DNA of 64,000 nucleotides from Bradyrhizobium ivorense (lineage in GTDB: Bacteria; Pseudomonadota; Alphaproteobacteria; Rhizobiales; Xanthobacteraceae): assembly GCF_900696085.1 (NCBI RefSeq), contig NZ_CAADFC020000024.1, positions 1 through 64,000 of the forward strand. The letters are read 5' to 3'. Made by a program: the position numbers and the translations under genes. This document shows, piece after piece, positions 28,225-36,933 of the stretch (its first letter is position 1; every line of letters begins with the position of its first letter). Under the pieces are notes generated by a model. The model was not told the origin of the DNA. It searched no databases and was given only the letters and a program-made list of their open reading frames with translations.

Positions 28225-28376
28225 CTCAAATCCTCCAAATGAACGACCGGACTGTAACCTCCTACCGCACGAAAAGAAGGTCGGCGGCGCAATCTGTTGC
28301 AGTTAACGTAAATTGTTCGCGGCCGCGATGGTCCGGATTCCGCGGCAGTTTTTGCGCTGCAAAGGCGCTAGGAAGA

Positions 28377-29333
28377 TCAGTTCGGCAGCCGGCTGTGCCG
28401 CCAGTCGCGCGGCGACAGGCCGTAATGTTCGCGGAACACGCGGCCGAAATGCGAGAGATCGTTAAAGCCCCAGGCGAAGGCGATCTCGCTGATATGGCGG
28501 TGGGCATGGGCCGGCGAGGCGAGGTCGCGGTTGCAGCGCTCCAGCCGCTGCGCCAGCACGAAGCGCTGGAACGAGGTGCCTTCGTCGGCGAACAGGCTGC
28601 TGGCGTAGCGCGGCGAGATGCCGAGCGCGGCGGCGGTCTCGGTGAGGCCGAGATCGGGGTTTTGCAGATGCGCCAGCACATGCGCCTTCAGCCGGTAGAG
28701 CAGCGCCGAGCGGTGGGTCGAGGCCGGCAGCGCGGCGCTGCCGAGCCGCTCGCTCATCGCCATCGCCAGCAGGTCGGCCGCCTGGTCGGACAGCCGGATC
28801 GCATCGTCTGGATCGAGCCTGTCGGCGACCTCGGCAAGCCCGCTGATGAACTGGTAGGCGAGCCGCTGCACCGGGCTGTCTGACGTGAACACGGTCGCGG
28901 TGAGGCCCTGCGTACCGGCAAAGCGCCGGTGCAGCATCTCGCGGGGCACCTGGAAGATGGTCTGGGTGAAGTCGGCGTTGAAGCGCAGCTCATAGGGCCG
29001 GGTGGTGTCGTAGAACGCGAATTCGCCGGGGTGGATCACGGTCTCGCGGCCGTCCTGCAGCACGGCACCTGAGCCGTGCCGGCCGAGCGCGAACAGGACA
29101 AAATCCTCGCTGGCGCGCGCGATCCGCGACGGCGTGCGCAGCACGCGCTGCTGGCCTGAGGACACCGTCGAACATTTCGCCGGGCCGAGCTGCGATGAGG
29201 TGATCGCGCCGTGAAAGGCGCTGCCGAGGTCGGACTTGCAGTCGAGCTGCACGAAGACATCGCAGACGATGTCCTGCCAGAGCGCGAGGCGCCGGTGGGT
29301 GGGCGCGTCTTGCGTGGTGAACAGGGCCGGCAT
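28377..29333 (-). CDS. AraC-family regulator, likely of the aldoxime/nitrilase operon
   Basis: 318 aa. The N-terminal half (about 20-190) is an AraC-binding-like sensor domain (PF14525 type), with FALGRHGSGAVLQDGRETVI and GEFAFYDTTRPYEL. The C-terminal 100 residues hold two helix-turn-helix motifs, ETAAALGISPRYASSLF and ISEIAFAWGFNDLSHFGRVF. It is divergent from the nitrilase gene across about 200 bases. Regulators of this type adjoin aldoxime dehydratase and nitrilase genes in other bacteria, which supports it as the local activator. The inducer is likely an aldoxime or nitrile (inference). Confidence 0.85.
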   Translation of the reverse strand: MPALFTTQDAPTHRRLALWQDIVCDVFVQLDCKSDLGSAFHGAITSSQLGPAKCSTVSSGQQRVLRTPSRIARASEDFVLFALGRHGSGAVLQDGRETVIHPGEFAFYDTTRPYELRFNADFTQTIFQVPREMLHRRFAGTQGLTATVFTSDSPVQRLAYQFISGLAEVADRLDPDDAIRLSDQAADLLAMAMSERLGSAALPASTHRSALLYRLKAHVLAHLQNPDLGLTETAAALGISPRYASSLFADEGTSFQRFVLAQRLERCNRDLASPAHAHRHISEIAFAWGFNDLSHFGRVFREHYGLSPRDWRHSRLPN

Positions 29334-29532
29334 GATTTCCTCCCTTCCTTCACGGGGTCAGCGCTGGCCACACCAACAAAGCAAGCTCCGTACCGTGGAT
29401 CATCGCCGCCGCAGTCGACTTTTCCTTCCGTCCTGGTCGAGCGGCGATCCCGGTTCCGGGGCAGCATGATGTCAGAGGCCGGCAGGGCCGATCAAGTGCG
29501 AACCGGCAGGAATGCCGCGGCGGGAGGACGTC

Positions 29533-30549
29533 ATGGGCATCGAACATCCGAAATATCGCGTTGCGGTGGTGCAGGCGGCGCCGGCCTTTCTCGACCTCGA
29601 CGCCTCGATCGGCAAATGCATCGCCCTGATCGAGGAGGCCGCCGCCAAGGGCGCAAAACTGATCGCATTCCCGGAGGCCTTCATCCCCGGCTATCCCTGG
29701 TATATCTGGCTGGACTCGCCGGCCTGGGCGATCGGGCGCGGTTTTGTGCAGCGCTATTTCGACAATTCGCTGGCCTATGACAGCCCGGAGGCGGAGCGGC
29801 TGCGGCTGGCGGTGAAGAAGGCCGGCATGACCGCCGTGCTCGGCCTGTCCGAGCGCGACGGCGGCAGCCTCTACCTCGCGCAATGGCTGATCGGGCCCGA
29901 CGGCGAGACCATTGCGAAACGGCGCAAGCTGCGGCCGACCCATGCCGAGCGCACCGTCTATGGCGAGGGCGACGGCAGCGACCTTGCGGTGCACGACCGC
30001 CCCGGCATCGGCCGGCTCGGCGCGCTGTGCTGCTGGGAGCACCTGCAGCCGTTGTCGAAATACGCGATGTACGCCCAGAACGAACAGGTGCATGTCGCGG
30101 CCTGGCCGAGCTTTTCGCTGTACGATCCGTTCGCGCCGGCGCTCGGCTGGGAGGTCAACAATGCGGCCTCGCGGGTCTACGCAGTGGAAGGCTCGTGTTT
30201 CGTGCTGGCGCCCTGCGCCACGGTCTCGCAGGCGATGGTCGATGAGCTCTGCGACCGCGACGACAAGCACGCGCTGCTGCATGTCGGCGGCGGCCATGCC
30301 GCGATCTACGGGCCGGACGGCAGCGCGATCGCCGAGAAGCTGCCGCCGGAGCAGGAGGGCCTGCTGCTCGCCGATATCGATCTCGGCGCAATCGGCGTTG
30401 CCAAGAACGCGGCCGATCCGGCCGGGCATTATTCGCGGCCCGACGTCACGCGGCTGCTGTTGAACAAGAAGCCGTCGAAGCGGGTCGAGCATTTTGCGCT
30501 GCCGCTCGACAATCTGCCGGGCGAAGAGATTCAGGCGGCTGCAAGCTGA
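29533..30549 (+). CDS. nitrilase
   Basis: 338 aa from the ATG at 29533, which has GGGAGGACG directly upstream; an ATG 21 bases earlier lacks one. It hydrolyses nitriles to carboxylic acids and ammonia. The catalytic triad of the nitrilase superfamily is visible: Glu48 (AFPEAFIPGYP), Lys132 (RRKLRPTHAER) and Cys167 (LCCWEHLQP). HAERTVYGEGDGSDL is characteristic of true nitrilases rather than amidases. It is followed 12 bases later by the aldoxime dehydratase gene, so the two form an operon converting aldoxime to nitrile to acid. Arylaceto- or aliphatic preference is unresolved. Confidence 0.93.
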   Translation: MGIEHPKYRVAVVQAAPAFLDLDASIGKCIALIEEAAAKGAKLIAFPEAFIPGYPWYIWLDSPAWAIGRGFVQRYFDNSLAYDSPEAERLRLAVKKAGMTAVLGLSERDGGSLYLAQWLIGPDGETIAKRRKLRPTHAERTVYGEGDGSDLAVHDRPGIGRLGALCCWEHLQPLSKYAMYAQNEQVHVAAWPSFSLYDPFAPALGWEVNNAASRVYAVEGSCFVLAPCATVSQAMVDELCDRDDKHALLHVGGGHAAIYGPDGSAIAEKLPPEQEGLLLADIDLGAIGVAKNAADPAGHYSRPDVTRLLLNKKPSKRVEHFALPLDNLPGEEIQAAAS

Positions 30550-30561
30550 GGGAGGCGTCTC

Positions 30562-31611
30562 ATGGAATCCGCCATTCCCTCACATCTGCAGACGGCACGG
30601 TCCCGGCACCGGCGCGTGCCCGACGATTACGCGCCGCCATATCCATCCTTCGTGGCGCGGCACAAGCCCGCGGTGACGCGCGTGATCATGGCCTATTTCG
30701 GTGTGCAGTATCACGGCGAGCCGACGGCCGCTGTCGCCGAGGCGCTGGCGCAGATCGCCGCGCGCTTTGCCGGCGACAACGGCCCCTCGCATTGGGACCG
30801 CGCGCACTATGTCGATCAGGCCGGATTCACCAACGTGGTGTCGGTTTCCTATTGGGACGATGCCGCGCGGTTCGATGCCTGGTTCGACGGGGCGCGCGAG
30901 ACGTGGACCGGCGGCACTCCGGCTGATGGCATCGGCCGCTTCATCGAGGTACTGCGGCCAGACGTTGCGCGCTACGAGACGCTGTTCTCGTCGCCCGACC
31001 GCGCCGAGGGCGTCGCGGTTCTCGCCGATGCCATGAGCGGCGAGGTGCAGGAGCACGCCTATTGGGGCGGCATGCGCGACCGCATCCCGCTGTCGCAGAC
31101 CGATGCGATGGCACCTCGCGGCGAGCCGCGCGCGGTCAGGGACGGCGCACGCATCCGCGTCGTCGCGCATGACAATCTCTGCCTGATCCGCTCCGGCCAG
31201 GACTGGAGCGACACCGAGGCCGCGGAACGCAAGATGTATCTCGACGACGTCGAGCCGGTGTTGCGCGAAGGCATGGACTTTCTGCGCGACGACGGCGTCG
31301 CGATCGGCTGCTACGCCAACCGCTACATGCAGGTCGTCGACGGCGCGGGACGGCCGACCGAAAAGTCCTACGGGCAGAGCTGGTGGAAGAGCCTCGCGGC
31401 ACTGGAACGCTGGGCGGAATCGCATCCGACCCATGTCAAAATCTTCGGCGCGGCGATGAAGTATCTGATGACGCTGGGGCCGAGTGCGAAGCTGCGACTC
31501 TATCACGAGGTCACGGTCGCCGCCGCGGACGAGCAGTTCTTCGAGTATCTCGGCTGCCATGACCGGACCGGGATGCTCGGCGCGGTCCCGCTCACCGTGG
31601 ACAGTGCGTAG
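30562..31611 (+). CDS. aldoxime dehydratase (haem enzyme)
   Basis: 349 aa, the usual length of Oxd enzymes, which dehydrate aldoximes to nitriles using ferrous haem b. AYFGVQYHGE, MRDRIPLSQTDAM, NLCLIRSGQDW and GCYANRYMQV are conserved blocks. Candidate functional residues are Ser211 in RSGQD, the histidines of SHPTHVKIF (288/291, haem ligand region) and His315 in LYHEV (catalytic region). It lies 12 bases after the nitrilase gene. Its TAG stop codon is part of a palindromic repeat starting at 31608. Phenylacetaldoxime and indole-acetaldoxime are known substrates of relatives. Confidence 0.93.
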   Translation: MESAIPSHLQTARSRHRRVPDDYAPPYPSFVARHKPAVTRVIMAYFGVQYHGEPTAAVAEALAQIAARFAGDNGPSHWDRAHYVDQAGFTNVVSVSYWDDAARFDAWFDGARETWTGGTPADGIGRFIEVLRPDVARYETLFSSPDRAEGVAVLADAMSGEVQEHAYWGGMRDRIPLSQTDAMAPRGEPRAVRDGARIRVVAHDNLCLIRSGQDWSDTEAAERKMYLDDVEPVLREGMDFLRDDGVAIGCYANRYMQVVDGAGRPTEKSYGQSWWKSLAALERWAESHPTHVKIFGAAMKYLMTLGPSAKLRLYHEVTVAAADEQFFEYLGCHDRTGMLGAVPLTVDSA

Positions 31612-31694
31612 GGTGGGTTAGCGAAGCGTAACCCACCATTGCCATTGTCGTGATATGAGGCCGGCGGGTTACGCCTTCGGCTAACTCGCCCTAC
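31608..31694. repeat. intergenic palindromic repeat, family E
   Basis: GTAGGGTGGGTTAGCGAAGC opens and GGCTAACTCGCCCTAC closes an imperfect palindrome (inner arms GCGTAACCCACC and GGCGGGTTACGCC). The element supplies the stop codon of the aldoxime dehydratase gene. Confidence 0.75.
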
Positions 31695-31718
31695 GATTCT
31701 GGCACTCTTGCCCCGCTT

Positions 31719-31841
31719 GTCGTCCCCCGGCTTGACCGGGGCGACCCAGTACGCCGCGGCTTCTCCGTCACTCACTGGTGTCTCTGGAATACTGGATCGC
31801 CCGGTCCATGTGCGCAATTGCGCACAGGCCGGGCGATGACA
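31719..31841. repeat. intergenic palindromic repeat, family D
   Basis: Starts GTCGTCCCCCGGCTTGACC, contains AGTACGCCGCGGC and GGAATACTGGATCGCCCGG, and ends GGCCGGGCGATGACA. A second copy with the same order lies at 60441-60543. Confidence 0.8.
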
Positions 31842-31884
31842 CCGTGAGTTGGGCGACCGATGCTGTCTAACGCTCAGCTTTACG

Positions 31885-32814
31885 TCACGCGACGCGCAGA
31901 CCCTTGGCGATTTCCTTCTGCGCGTCGAACTCGCGGCGCAGCCGCGCCAGCTCGTCGGCGCTGAGCGCGTCGGCATTACTGTAGTCGCGCTTCCAGGCAT
32001 GGTCCGCGCTCCAGCGCAGCGGCGACTGCACGGTGGTTTGCGGGCCGGGCGCCGTCTCCAGCACGCGCAGCGCCAGCTCCAGCGTGAGCGCCTGCGAGGC
32101 CGTGTCATGCGGCCTGCCCGCGGAGTTGCCGAGCGGGAAATCCGAGAACAGGAAGCGCGGCACCGCGGCGTGTTCGACGATGTCCTTGGCGCAGCCCATC
32201 ACCACGGTCGGGATGCCGTTTGCCTCGAGATGCCGCGCCACCAGGCTGACGGTCTGGTGGCAGACCGGGCAGTTCGGCACCAGCACCGCGGCATCGACCG
32301 CGTCAGTGCGGCAGCGATTGAGGATTTCGGGCGCGTCGGTGTCGATGGTGACGCGGTGGCTGCGGTTGGTCGGCGCGCCGAAGAAGCGCGGCGCGACCTC
32401 GCCGATCTTGCCCTCGTCGGCGAGCCGCTTGAGCTGTGCCAGCGGGAACCAGGTGCCGCTGTCGGTGGCCGAGGTGTGGGTGCGGTCATAAGCGATATGG
32501 GAAATCCGCAAATCATGCGGCTGCGAGGTGTCGCTGTCATAGACCGCGTAGAATTTGGCGCCGCCGTTGTATTTCGCGCCGGGGCCCTGATCGCCCTTGG
32601 CCGGATCGAACGGGGCCGCCGTCGTGATGATGGCGATGCGGGACTGGCTCAGCGGCTTGTTGAGGGGCTGGAACGGCGCGGACGCGTAATGCGCCCAGCG
32701 GTAGGGCGTGGTGTAGCCGATCGCCGCGTAATAATCGCGGGTCCGCTTCATATAGCCAATGGGAGCGTCATCGTCGGGGGCAAAGCCGAGGTGATCGTCC
32801 GAGGCTGCAGCCAT
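31885..32814 (-). CDS. glycine/sarcosine/betaine reductase selenoprotein B (GrdB)-like protein
   Basis: 309 aa from an ATG with AGGGAG upstream. ISHIAYDRTHTSATDSGTWF, RLADEGKIGEVAPRFFGAPT and the cysteine pair VPNCPVCHQT fit the GrdB family (PF07355), followed by NGIPTVVMGCAKDIVEHAAV and FLFSDFPLGNSAG. The family contains subunits of anaerobic glycine reductase with selenocysteine; here all relevant positions are Cys. No other glycine-reductase subunits are near, so the real reaction is unknown, though a redox role is likely. It faces the nitrilase/aldoxime dehydratase operon. Confidence 0.65.
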   Translation of the reverse strand: MAAASDDHLGFAPDDDAPIGYMKRTRDYYAAIGYTTPYRWAHYASAPFQPLNKPLSQSRIAIITTAAPFDPAKGDQGPGAKYNGGAKFYAVYDSDTSQPHDLRISHIAYDRTHTSATDSGTWFPLAQLKRLADEGKIGEVAPRFFGAPTNRSHRVTIDTDAPEILNRCRTDAVDAAVLVPNCPVCHQTVSLVARHLEANGIPTVVMGCAKDIVEHAAVPRFLFSDFPLGNSAGRPHDTASQALTLELALRVLETAPGPQTTVQSPLRWSADHAWKRDYSNADALSADELARLRREFDAQKEIAKGLRVA

Positions 32815-32905
32815 GTTGCGCTCCCTTTTGCGCGCCATCTTTGTCAGCCATAGCTAGACCAGGAGCGGGCGGTGTCAAGCCGCGCCCGGTGGGAACAGAT
32901 TTGCG

Positions 32906-33979
32906 ATGCGAACGGGTCTTTGCGCCGCACTCGGGATGTTTCTGATGCTGTCGGCACTGGCCCGTGCCGAGGAGGCGACGCCTGCTGCGCCCCCGTCGCC
33001 AGCCCCCGAGCAGCCCGTAGCGCCTCCCGCGGACAAGGCCGCTCCGCCGGCCGAGCAGCCTGCAGCACCGCCGGCCGAACAGCTCGCGCCATCCGCCGAG
33101 AAGTCTGCGGCGCCTCCGGAGGGGACACCTGCCGACAAGCCCGCCGCCGCTGAGAAGCCCGACGACAGCGCGCGCGAGAGCGACACTCGCGAGGCGATGT
33201 GCCTGATGATCGAGTCGGCGGCGCGCTCCAACGATTTGCCGCTGGAATTTTTCGCCCGCGTGATCTGGCAGGAGAGCCGTTTCCAGGCCGACGCGGTCGG
33301 CCCCATTACCCGCAACGGCCAGCGCGCGCAGGGCATCGCGCAGTTCATGCCGGGCACCGCCAGCGAGCGCGGACTGCTCGACCCGTTCAATCCGGTGCAG
33401 GCGCTGCCGAAGTCGGCCGAGTTCTTGAGCGAGCTGCGCAGCCAGTTCGGCAATCTCGGGCTCGCGGCCGCTGCCTACAATGCCGGACCGCGCCGGATCC
33501 AGGAGTGGCTTGCCGGCACCGGCTACATGCCGCAGGAAACCCGCGCCTATGTCTACGCTATCACCGGCTCCAGCGTCGACGATTGGGCGGCCGCGGGACG
33601 CACCGGCAAGATGCCCGAGCGCAAGGCGACCTCGAGCTGCCGCGAGCTGATGGCGCTCTTGAAGCGCGCGCCGAATCCGTTCGTGGCCGGGCTCGAGCAG
33701 CACGTCACGCTGTCGGCGGCGAAGGTCTGGGGCGTGCAGCTCGCCGCCGGCTTCAGCCGCGACAAGGCGCTGGCGATGTATGCCCGCGCCATGAAGCGGC
33801 TGTCCAACGTGATCGGCGACCAGGATCCGAGCCTGCTCTCCTCGCGGCTGCGCACGCGCGGCAGCGCCACCTTCTACCAGGTGCGCATCGGCGCCGACAC
33901 GCGGCCCGAGGCCGACGGCCTCTGCAACCGCATCCGCAAGGCCGGCGGGGCGTGCTTCGTGCTCAAGAACCGCGCGTGA
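32906..33979 (+). CDS. exported lytic transglycosylase
   Basis: 357 aa. A signal peptide (residues 1-21) precedes a Pro/Ala/Glu-rich linker (about 22-90). The SLT/lysozyme-like domain (about 95-230) has the catalytic Glu123 in VIWQESRF, then GIAQFMPGTA and AAYNAGPRRIQEWL. It cleaves peptidoglycan glycan strands to 1,6-anhydro-muropeptides. The last 50 residues (TFYQVRIGADTRPEADGLCN) look like a SPOR-type tail, similar to that of the carboxypeptidase at 18400. Confidence 0.9.
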   Translation: MRTGLCAALGMFLMLSALARAEEATPAAPPSPAPEQPVAPPADKAAPPAEQPAAPPAEQLAPSAEKSAAPPEGTPADKPAAAEKPDDSARESDTREAMCLMIESAARSNDLPLEFFARVIWQESRFQADAVGPITRNGQRAQGIAQFMPGTASERGLLDPFNPVQALPKSAEFLSELRSQFGNLGLAAAAYNAGPRRIQEWLAGTGYMPQETRAYVYAITGSSVDDWAAAGRTGKMPERKATSSCRELMALLKRAPNPFVAGLEQHVTLSAAKVWGVQLAAGFSRDKALAMYARAMKRLSNVIGDQDPSLLSSRLRTRGSATFYQVRIGADTRPEADGLCNRIRKAGGACFVLKNRA

Positions 33980-33983
33980 ACAC

Positions 33984-34072
33984 GTAGCCCGGATGCAGCG
34001 AAGCGAAATCCGGGGGCCGCTGCGTCCGCGGAGAGTGCAATCCCGGATTACGCTTCGCTCCATCCGGGCTAC
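33984..34072. repeat. intergenic palindromic repeat, family B
   Basis: GTAGCCCGGATGCAGCGAAG opens and CGCTTCGCTCCATCCGGGCTAC closes the element. Further copies lie at 36934-37020 and 45558-45645. Confidence 0.88.
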
Positions 34073-34086
34073 GCAGGAATTCTCCA

Positions 34087-34202
34087 CGTCATTTGCGAGC
34101 CAACGGGTCGCGCGTACGCGCGCCGATAATCGGCTCAGCGAAGCAATCCATCGGTCCGCATACGCTGCGGCATGGATTGCTTCGCTGCGCTCGCAATGAC
34201 GG
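34087..34202. repeat. intergenic palindromic repeat, family C
   Basis: CGTCATTTGCGAG opens and GCTCGCAATGACGG closes it, with inner arms GCGAAGCAATCCAT and ATGGATTGCTTCGC. Copies also lie at 41862-41948 and 53449-53565. Together with the family B copy it fills most of the 33980-34303 gap. Confidence 0.88.
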
Positions 34203-34303
34203 TTGGGGTGACGGTGTCGCATACCGGCCCTGTGCCGCCGCTTGCTTGACCCTGCACCCCGCGCGCCCTAAGCCGCCGCCATTGCAACACCATCCGGTTC
34301 ACC

Positions 34304-35056
34304 GTGGCGCTTCCTCCGCTCGATTCTCCGCAATGGCAGACCTCGTTCCGCGCCTTTCTGTGGGGCGCGCGGTCGATCGGCGCGACGGTGCTGACCCTGG
34401 TGCTGTTTGCGACCTATCTCGGCATCGGCGCGCTGGCCCATGATTCCGGCTTCTCTCTGGGCTGGACCCTGGCGAGCACGGCGTTCGTCTGGGCGGGGCC
34501 GGCGCAGATCATCGTGATCACGACGCTCGGCTCCGGCGCCACCGTGCTGCAGTCGGCGATCGCGGTCACCGTCAGCGCGATCCGGCTGTTTCCGATGGTG
34601 GTGTCGGTGCTGCCGATGATGCGCACCGAGAAGACAAAACGCTGGCATTTGATCCTGGTGGCGCATCTCACCGCGGTGACGTTGTGGGTCGAATGCTTCC
34701 GCTTCCTGCCGCAGGTGCCGCGCAACCGGCGCATCGCCTTCGTGCACGGGCTCGGCTGCGGGCTGGTCTCAGTCTGTCTGATCGCGAACACGATCGGCTA
34801 CACGCTCGCCGCCAATCTCTCGCCGCTGCTTGCGGCCGGCATCTTGATGCTGACGCCGCTGGCGTTCCTGTTCTCGACCGCGCGCAACTGTCGCGAAGTC
34901 GCCGACGTCGTGGCGCTGCTGCTTGGGCTGCTGCTGTTCCCGGTGGCGGCGATGCTCAACAGCGGCGTCGACATTCTGGTCAGCGGCGTCGTCGCCGGAA
35001 CTGTCGCCTATGGCGTGCACCGCGTCAGGGCGGGGATGGTGAGGGCGCGCGCATGA
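34304..35056 (+). CDS. azlC: AzlC-type branched-chain amino acid exporter subunit
   Basis: 250 aa from a GTG start. About six to eight membrane segments are visible. FATYLGIGALAHDSGFSLGW, STAFVWAGPAQIIV and VSAIRLFPMVVSVLP are conserved in AzlC, the large subunit of the AzlCD/YgaZH exporter for branched-chain amino acids. Its stop codon overlaps the start of the azlD-like gene by four bases (ATGA), showing translational coupling. Confidence 0.85.
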   Translation: MALPPLDSPQWQTSFRAFLWGARSIGATVLTLVLFATYLGIGALAHDSGFSLGWTLASTAFVWAGPAQIIVITTLGSGATVLQSAIAVTVSAIRLFPMVVSVLPMMRTEKTKRWHLILVAHLTAVTLWVECFRFLPQVPRNRRIAFVHGLGCGLVSVCLIANTIGYTLAANLSPLLAAGILMLTPLAFLFSTARNCREVADVVALLLGLLLFPVAAMLNSGVDILVSGVVAGTVAYGVHRVRAGMVRARA

Positions 35057-35397
35057 CGGGCTTCATCGGCGACTGGCATGCGCTGGCGATCCTGTTCGTT
35101 GCCGGCGTTATCCCCAACCAGATATGGCGCATGCTGGGCCTGTGGTTCGGCGGCGGCATCGACGAGAGTTCCGAGCTGCTGGTCTGGGTGCGGGCGGTTG
35201 CGACCGCGATCCTTGCCGGCATCATTGCGCAGATCGTGGTGCAGCCGCCGGGCGCGCTGGCCAGCGTGCCGGACTGGCTGCGCTACGGCGCGGTCGCCGC
35301 CGGTTTTGCCGTTTTCATGCTGACGAAACGCTCGATCTTCGCCGGCGTGATCGCGGGCGAAATCGTCATGCTCGCGGGCAAAACCTGGCTCGGCTGA
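35053..35397 (+). CDS. azlD: AzlD-type exporter subunit
   Basis: 114 aa starting MTGFIGDWHALAILFVAG at the ATG inside the azlC stop overlap. Four hydrophobic segments and the pattern WRMLGLWFGGGIDESSELL fit the AzlD family, the small partner of AzlC. The pair probably exports branched-chain amino acids or related compounds; the exact substrate is not shown. Confidence 0.85.
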   Translation: MTGFIGDWHALAILFVAGVIPNQIWRMLGLWFGGGIDESSELLVWVRAVATAILAGIIAQIVVQPPGALASVPDWLRYGAVAAGFAVFMLTKRSIFAGVIAGEIVMLAGKTWLG

Positions 35398-35458
35398 TTG
35401 CGGCGAGCGCATTATCGGCTAGTCTCGCGCCCCAACAAACAACAATTGGGGAAACGGC

Positions 35459-36433
35459 ATGAGATGGCGGGCAGCAGCAATCATTGTCGGTCTGATCGCA
35501 GCGCTTGCGGCGCCGCCGTCCCGCGCCGCAGACTATCCGGCGCGCCCGATCAAGCTGGTCGTGCCCTATGCCGCGGGCGGGCCGACCGACGTGCTCGGCC
35601 GCCTGGTCGGCGAATATCTCGGGCGTGACCTCAAGCAGGTCGTTGTGGTCGAGAACAAGGCCGGCGCGCAGGGCGCGATCGGCGCCGAGGCCGTGGCGCG
35701 CTCAGATCCCGACGGCTATACGCTGTTCGTGACGGCGGCCTCGATCTTCGTGCTCAACCCGCTGCTCTACAAGAAGCTGCCCTACGATCCGACGCGGGAT
35801 TTCCGGCTGCTGGCCGTGATCACCGATGCGCCGATGATCATGGAGGTGCATCCGTCTGTGCCAGCGAAGACGATCGCGGAGTTCGTCGCTTATGCCAAGA
35901 AGAACCCCGGAAAGCTCAATTTTGGTTCGGCCGGCACCGGCGGCACGGTGCATCTTGCCGGTGAGATGTTCAAGCAGATGGCCGGCGTCGAGATGACCCA
36001 TGTGCCCTATAAGGGCGCAGGTCCCGCGCTGACCGATTTGCTGTCCGGCAACATCCAGCTGATGTTCGACACGCTCGGCACCGCGTTGCCGCCGGTCAAG
36101 TCGGGCATGCTGCGGCCGCTCGGCGTCAGCTCGACGCAGCGTATTGCCGATCTGCCTGATCTGCCGACCATTGCCGAGAGCGGCTATCCCGATTATGCGG
36201 TCAGCGTCTGGTATGGTATCGCAGCGCCGTCGAAAGTGCCGGACGAGATCGCCGGCAAGATCAAGGCGAGCCTCGATCGGGCCTTGAACGACGAGGCGTT
36301 TCGCGCTTCGCTGCTCAAGATCGGCTTCCCGCCGCTGCAGCCGAAGAGCCAGGCCGAGATCGACAAATTCGTGGACACCGATCGCGCGCGGTGGGCAGGC
36401 GTGGTCAAGGCGCTGAACATATCGTTGGACTGA
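35459..36433 (+). CDS. Bug-family tricarboxylate-type solute-binding protein
   Basis: 324 aa. A signal peptide (residues 1-23, ending SRA) precedes YPARPIKLVVPYAAGGPTD, the signature of the Bug/TctC solute-binding family of tripartite tricarboxylate transporters. AGAQGAIGAEAVARSDPDGY, NFGSAGTGGTVHLAGEMFK and HVPYKGAGPALTDLLSG follow. It binds small organic acids in the periplasm. No TctA or TctB membrane genes are adjacent, which is common for the many orphan Bug proteins. The trmO gene begins 3 bases after its stop. Confidence 0.92.
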   Translation: MRWRAAAIIVGLIAALAAPPSRAADYPARPIKLVVPYAAGGPTDVLGRLVGEYLGRDLKQVVVVENKAGAQGAIGAEAVARSDPDGYTLFVTAASIFVLNPLLYKKLPYDPTRDFRLLAVITDAPMIMEVHPSVPAKTIAEFVAYAKKNPGKLNFGSAGTGGTVHLAGEMFKQMAGVEMTHVPYKGAGPALTDLLSGNIQLMFDTLGTALPPVKSGMLRPLGVSSTQRIADLPDLPTIAESGYPDYAVSVWYGIAAPSKVPDEIAGKIKASLDRALNDEAFRASLLKIGFPPLQPKSQAEIDKFVDTDRARWAGVVKALNISLD

Positions 36434-36436
36434 CAG

Positions 36437-36928
36437 ATGGTACGTGAAATGGAATTGCGCCAGGGCGAGGTCGCCGTCGACATGCCGTCGGCGCGCGATG
36501 CCGGCCTCGTCTTCATCGGCCGCATCCGCACGCCCTGGACCTCGCGGCTCGAGACGCCGCGGCAGGGGCGGCATGACGGCCCGGTGTGCCAGCTCGAAAT
36601 CTTCGAGCCATGGGTCGCTGCGATCAAGGGCGTCGATTTCTACAGCAATCTCGAAGTACTGTACTGGCTGCATCAATCGCGCCGCGACATCGTGCTGCAG
36701 AGCCCGAAGAATAACGGCAACACCCGCGGCACCTTCTCGCTGCGCTCGCCGGTGCGGCCCAATCCGATCGGGACGGCGATCGTGAAGCTGGTCGGCGTCG
36801 AGGGCAACGTGATCCTGGTGCGTGGCCTCGACTGCCTCGACGAGACGCCGCTGATCGACGTCAAGCCGGACCGCTGCGAGTTCACCCCGCTCGCGCCGCC
36901 GCAGCCGGGCGATTTCGAGACGGAGTGA
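36437..36928 (+). CDS. trmO: tRNA-threonylcarbamoyladenosine methyltransferase TrmO (TsaA-like)
   Basis: 163 aa. TrmO uses S-adenosylmethionine to methylate N6-threonylcarbamoyladenosine at position 37 of tRNA. IGRIRTPWTSRLETPRQGR, YSNLEVLYWLHQSRRD, SPVRPNPIGTAIVKLVGVEG and LDCLDETPLIDVKP are the hallmark segments of this UPF0066/TsaA family. It lacks the longer C-terminal domain of E. coli TrmO, as is common. It follows the Bug gene by 3 bases, so it is probably co-transcribed although functionally unrelated. Confidence 0.9.
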   Translation: MVREMELRQGEVAVDMPSARDAGLVFIGRIRTPWTSRLETPRQGRHDGPVCQLEIFEPWVAAIKGVDFYSNLEVLYWLHQSRRDIVLQSPKNNGNTRGTFSLRSPVRPNPIGTAIVKLVGVEGNVILVRGLDCLDETPLIDVKPDRCEFTPLAPPQPGDFETE

Positions 36929-36933
36929 GCCCC

